Positions 31,688 to 34,888 of a stretch of DNA of 34,888 nucleotides are shown piece after piece. The translations under genes and the position numbers were made by a program. Below the pieces are notes generated by a model. That model saw nothing but the letters and a program-made list of their open reading frames with translations. It did no database searches and was not told the origin of the DNA. The first letter of the stretch is position 1. Every line of letters starts with the position of its first letter. The DNA is from Bacillota bacterium (GTDB lineage: Bacteria; Bacillota; UBA994; UBA5500). The DNA lies in assembly GCA_023436245.1 (NCBI GenBank), contig JAEZJZ010000033.1:1-34888 (forward strand), in the 5' to 3' direction.

Positions 31688-32632
31688 CTACTGACACAAC
31701 TCCCGCAGAGTGCTCGGATCGACATTGGCGCCGCTGACGACACAGACCACATGCTTTGCTCGATCGGGCAAGTGACGAGAGAGTAGCCCAGCAATGGGCA
31801 CAGCGCCTGCCGTCTCGATCAACATCTTTGCTTCTCTCAAGACGATCTTTTGCGCCTCCGAAATCTGCTCATCACTGACACACCACATCTTGGGGCGGTA
31901 ACGTTGCGCGATTTCGAAGTTCAAATCGCCGGGAGTGCGCACCGCCACCCCATCAGCGATTGTCTGCATGTCTTTCGTGGTTGTCAGTCTGCCAGCCTGC
32001 AATGAAGCCGTCATGCCAGCGGCTCCCCACGGCTCCACGCCCACCACCTCTAAGCCAGAGCCTAGCTGCGCTTTGGCCAACAGCAAGCCCGCCAACATTC
32101 CACCTCCGCCAACCGGAACAAAGACCGTATCTGCCTGGGGAAGATCCATCAGGATCTCATCCAAAATGGTACCCTGACCCTCAATGATCGCCGCATGATT
32201 GAAGCTGGGCACGTAGGTGTAACCTGCTCTTGACGCTAACTCCAAAGCATATTCCTGAGCATCGTCATAGCACGTTCCGTGTAGGACCAACTCCGCACCA
32301 TAGAGCTTGGCTTTGTCTTGTTTGGCCAACGGGGCTGATGTGGGCATGACCACGATGCATCTGATCCCTCGGAGCTTACCACTCAGGGACATGCCCAAAC
32401 CGTGATTGCCGCTGGATGCTGTGATTACCCCCCGGCGGGCCTCTGCCTCGTCCAGTGTGAGCATGTAATTCATTGCCCCGCGAAACTTGAAAGACCCACT
32501 CCGCTGCAAACCCTCGAGCTTCAGATATACACTGCGACCGGTCATCTCAGACAAGGACTCGATCTCAACCAACGGAGTCCTGATGATCCAAGGCTTCAGT
32601 CGTTCCACACATACTTTCAACTCAAATGCCAT
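31688..32632 (-). CDS. Threonine/serine dehydratase-like PLP enzyme
   Basis: A fold-type II pyridoxal phosphate enzyme of about 314 residues. Lys49 in SGSFKFRGA binds the cofactor. SSGNHGLGM (about 69-77) and GGGGMLAG (about 168-175) hold the substrate and phosphate. No C-terminal ACT domain is present, so it is more like catabolic threonine dehydratase or serine racemase than biosynthetic IlvA. I chose the ATG at 32632 (MAFELKVCVE), with a GAGG about 9 bases upstream; longer frames to 32755 add 41 unlikely residues. Divergent from mgtE. Confidence 0.87.
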   Translation of the reverse strand: MAFELKVCVERLKPWIIRTPLVEIESLSEMTGRSVYLKLEGLQRSGSFKFRGAMNYMLTLDEAEARRGVITASSGNHGLGMSLSGKLRGIRCIVVMPTSAPLAKQDKAKLYGAELVLHGTCYDDAQEYALELASRAGYTYVPSFNHAAIIEGQGTILDEILMDLPQADTVFVPVGGGGMLAGLLLAKAQLGSGLEVVGVEPWGAAGMTASLQAGRLTTTKDMQTIADGVAVRTPGDLNFEIAQRYRPKMWCVSDEQISEAQKIVLREAKMLIETAGAVPIAGLLSRHLPDRAKHVVCVVSGANVDPSTLRELCQ

Positions 32633-32932
32633 CTCAAATCGCCTCGCTATATCGTTCTCGTCTCCGCGATAGCTGTATGTCATTTCCACGCAACAGGCGC
32701 GCTCTCCTGCCAGTTTCGCGCCAGAAGGTGGCAGCGTGCGCCAGAAACACATCACTTATCGCCAGCCCATCCGTCTATTTTGTCTTTGCAGCTTGCAGTT
32801 AATGCGGGCGAGTGACTCTGTGGAGGCTCCAAATGAATGGGGGCGCCTTGACCGAACGCGTGGATGTGTGCAGCGAACAGCCATCACGCGGCGGCAGGTG
32901 CAGTATTATGTAAATGGGCGAAAATGCACAAA

Positions 32933-33079
32933 CTCATTCCTAGTGAGGTTAAGCCAGTTGAGATGGTGCCGGTTCAGACGACCCAAAACAGGTGATGGGA
33001 TCAGCAACGATCCCCGGCAAGACTTGGTGCCGCTCTTCATGTTGAGCTCACGCGCCTCCTGATCCAGGGAATGAGGCGC
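32933..33079 (+). promoter_or_regulatory. Structured mgtE leader with competing pairings and terminator-like hairpin
   Basis: CTCATTCC (32933-32940) is exactly complementary to GGAATGAG (33068-33075). That 3' arm overlaps the right arm of a terminator-like hairpin (33052-33058 with 33073-33079) that ends in TCTTTC. GTGAG (32943-32947) also pairs with CTCAC (33047-33051). Two inner hairpins lie at 32997-33014 and 33015-33032. The arrangement is that of transcription attenuation before a magnesium transporter gene. I could not match it to the M-box consensus. The rest of 32633-33125 has no recognised gene. Confidence 0.5.
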
Positions 33080-33125
33080 TCTTTCATGCCCCTTTCGTCC
33101 TCTACCTTGCTCGGGAGGTGTGCCA

Positions 33126-34463
33126 ATGCCTGATCTGAGTTTGCATGCAAAGATGATTTGCCTGAACGATGATGCTCTGCGGCAGATCTTTCAGAACGAG
33201 CTACCCGCTGATCTGGCCGAGGCGCTGGCCTCACTGCCAGAGCAGGAGCAGGTGCGTGTCGCTCTGGTTTTGCCGCCGGCAAGCCTAGCGCTCGTGCTGG
33301 AGGAAATGGAACATGCAGACGCCGCGCTGATCCTGCGGCAACTGCCACTGATGACAGCAGTGATGGCTGTGGAGGAAATGTCCAGCGACGACGCTGCTGA
33401 CCTATTGGCCGACTTGCCGAGCGATTTTCGAGAGCAACTGTTAGATCAGTTGCCGGAGCCAACCCAGTTGCGCCAACTGCTCTCGTATGACGAGAGCTCA
33501 TCGGGTGGTATCATGGCCACCGAGTTCCTGGCCGTGCGACCGAGTTGGTCCAGTGATCAGGCGCTGGCGTTTGTCAGGCGTGAGGCAAGAGAGGCGGATA
33601 CAGCCTACTATGTCTATGTTACAGATAGAGCGAAACGGTTGCAGGGAGTGCTATCCTTACGTGAACTAGTTCTGGCCCCGCCAGACAGTCCCATCTCGCA
33701 AATCATGCACGAAGAACCGATTGTAGTTAGTCCTGAAGATGATCAAGAGAAGGTCGCGGCACTGTTCCGTCACTATCACTTCCTGGCACTGCCGGTAGTG
33801 AATGATGCCGGGATCCTGCAGGGTGTGATCACCAGCGACGACATCCTGGAAGTCGTAGATGAAGAGGCAACCGAGGACATCCACCGCATGGCGGCTCTCT
33901 CGCCCAGCGAAGAGCCGTATCTGCAGTCCTCGACCCTGAGGCTGGCTAGTCAGCGGCTCACTTGGCTACTGGTCTTGATGATCTCAGCCACTTTCACCGG
34001 TCAGATCATTCGCCAATTTGAGACCACCCTCTCGCAGGTGGTGGCGCTCGCCGTGTTCATCCCGATGTTGATGGATACTGGGGGGAATGCCGGGTCTCAG
34101 TCTGCCACCCTGGTAATCCGCGGGCTGGCACTGGGTGAGATTCGTCTCAAGGATTGGATCAGAGTGATGGGGCAGGAGCTGCGGGTCAGTGCCTTGGTCG
34201 GCGTTGGCTTAGCCCTGGTTAACTTCGGACGCATCCTGCTAATCGAACGTTATCCGGTAGAGATTGCAGCCGTGGTCAGTGCTACTTTGTTGATTACCGT
34301 AATCATCGCTAAGCTGACGGGCGGACTATTGCCGCTGATAGCCAAGTTTCTGCGAGCGGATCCCGCGATCATGGCCGGGCCATTGATCACCACCATTGTT
34401 GACGCACTCGCACTCTTGACCTATTTCTCATTGGCCAGCGCCCTCCTCGCAGGAGTGAGCTAG
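33126..34463 (+). CDS. mgtE: Magnesium transporter MgtE
   Basis: MgtE is a gated Mg2+ channel. The 445-residue protein has an N-terminal MgtE_N helical domain (about 20-120, with LEEMEHADAALILRQLP and MSSDDAADLLADLP). Two CBS domains (about 130-250) with GVITSDDILEVVDEEATED act as the cytosolic Mg2+ sensor. Five membrane helices follow, with the signature LMDTGGNAGSQSATLVIRGLALGEI. I chose the ATG at 33126, 7 bases after GGGAGG; the GTG at 33120 adds two residues. The leader upstream may control expression. Confidence 0.95.
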   Translation: MPDLSLHAKMICLNDDALRQIFQNELPADLAEALASLPEQEQVRVALVLPPASLALVLEEMEHADAALILRQLPLMTAVMAVEEMSSDDAADLLADLPSDFREQLLDQLPEPTQLRQLLSYDESSSGGIMATEFLAVRPSWSSDQALAFVRREAREADTAYYVYVTDRAKRLQGVLSLRELVLAPPDSPISQIMHEEPIVVSPEDDQEKVAALFRHYHFLALPVVNDAGILQGVITSDDILEVVDEEATEDIHRMAALSPSEEPYLQSSTLRLASQRLTWLLVLMISATFTGQIIRQFETTLSQVVALAVFIPMLMDTGGNAGSQSATLVIRGLALGEIRLKDWIRVMGQELRVSALVGVGLALVNFGRILLIERYPVEIAAVVSATLLITVIIAKLTGGLLPLIAKFLRADPAIMAGPLITTIVDALALLTYFSLASALLAGVS

Positions 34464-34500
34464 CAGATCCATCCCCGATCATCCAAAGACAAACAGCAGA

Positions 34501-34524
34501 AACCCCGAGCGCATTGCTCGGGGC
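34501..34524 (-). terminator. rRNA operon terminator
   Basis: CCCCGAGC (34503-34510) pairs with GCTCGGGG (34516-34523) around a 5-base loop. It is followed on the minus strand by TTTCTG. It lies 16 bases past the 5S gene and closes the rRNA operon. It could also stop mgtE transcription from the left. Confidence 0.7.
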
Positions 34525-34539
34525 TTCTGTAAAGGTATT

Positions 34540-34650
<111 letters not shown>

Positions 34651-34888
34651 ATGCTAGAGGCAAGAAATCGGATGTCAGAGGTCAGACGAGGGAGTGGTCC
34701 TTCTGACCTCCGACCTCGGACTTCTGTTATCCAGTTTCGCACCTTCAAAACTGTACAGTGAAAGAACATCCGAAGGATGTTCGGGCTTCAATGCAAGCGG
34801 TGTTTGCGTAGCAAACATCGGTTTGTACCTTATTCCGACATCCTGGAATGCAGACTTCATCTTCGAAATTCCTGTGCGCGTGATGAAT
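34651..34888 (-). other. Spacer between 23S and 5S rRNA genes (partial)
   Basis: No conserved 23S 3' end is recognised, so this is spacer. It contains two perfect small hairpins (34764-34771 with 34775-34782, and 34801-34807 with 34811-34817), likely processing structures. Imperfect heptamer repeats lie at 34674-34725, described in the findings. The last 70 bases show nothing I can name. Confidence 0.6.
34674..34725. repeat. Heptamer repeats and inverted repeat in the rRNA spacer
   Basis: On the minus strand GTCCGAG, GTCGGAG and GTCAGAA stand in tandem. On the plus strand GTCAGAG and GTCAGAC stand in tandem. The two blocks form an inverted repeat (34674-34686 with 34702-34714, 12 of 13 bases paired) around a 15-base loop. 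Confidence 0.7.

Noticed and set aside
31413..31697. 95-residue extension of CheW
   Set aside because: It reads through the terminator-like hairpin and contains no CheW pattern; the GTG start has a ribosome binding site.
32633..33125. T-box leader for the dehydratase-like gene
   Set aside because: No T-box sequence (AGGGTGGNACCGCG) is found on the minus strand.
34651..34888. 3' end of 23S rRNA at the right edge
   Set aside because: The conserved 23S terminal sequence is not present; the segment reads as spacer with small hairpins.

Overview
The window looks like a chromosomal segment close to the replication origin of a spore-forming member of the Bacillota, probably of Clostridia grade. 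The evidence is a WalRK-YycHI regulon, the YybS-L9-DnaB and S6-SSB-S18 blocks, the sporulation protein YyaC, and several families typical of this phylum (DUF951, DUF1576, DUF2232, DUF3343, DUF4446, CD3324, YkvI, UPF0180). Base composition is moderately GC-rich by eye. No species can be named from the sequence alone. Almost every gene lies on the minus strand; the exceptions are yyaC, a glycosyltransferase gene and mgtE.

Layout. 1-585: the end of an IS21-like element cuts an alkyl-sulfatase-type metallo-beta-lactamase gene. 876-2974: an htrA-rlmH operon, then tRNA-Glu and tRNA-Gln with their own promoter and terminator. 3136-3685: a CD3324-family gene and a tiny transcription unit with a 31-codon ORF. 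3746-9469: the operon walR-walK-yycH-yycI-GNAT. 9577-13541: DUF1576 membrane protein, a small GHKL-like ATPase, and a U32 peptidase. 13653-15086: a LysM-G5-M23 endopeptidase. 15368-15806: tRNAs Glu, Asp, Thr and Gly. 15890-18968: dnaB, rplI, DUF2232 and MazG-like genes. 19115-20089: rpsR-ssb-rpsF. 20204-24501: DUF951, MscS, DUF3343, CvpA-like, DUF5711-like and YkvI genes. 24668-27117: yyaC converging on a UPF0180 gene, then a lipid kinase and DUF4446. 27379-31412: a large GT2 glycosyltransferase converging on a Rae1-like nuclease and two CheW-type proteins. 31688-34463: a threonine-dehydratase-like enzyme divergent from mgtE, whose leader looks structured. 34540-34888: 5S rRNA and part of the upstream rRNA spacer.

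How the genes work together. The walR-walK block pairs cell-wall stress signalling (WalR, WalK and the membrane modulators YycH and YycI) with envelope hydrolases and quality control nearby (the M23 peptidase and HtrA). The dnaB, rplI, rpsF, ssb and rpsR genes are core replication and translation functions. The six-gene set from YkvI to DUF951 seems to be one envelope or membrane operon. yyaC has a candidate forespore promoter.

The least explained items are the 31-codon transcription unit, the DUF1576/GHKL/U32 cassette with its degenerate ATPase, the GT2 enzyme with a roughly 220-residue insertion, the mgtE leader in which two pairings compete, and heptamer repeats in the rRNA spacer. No CRISPR array, prophage or known defence system was seen.
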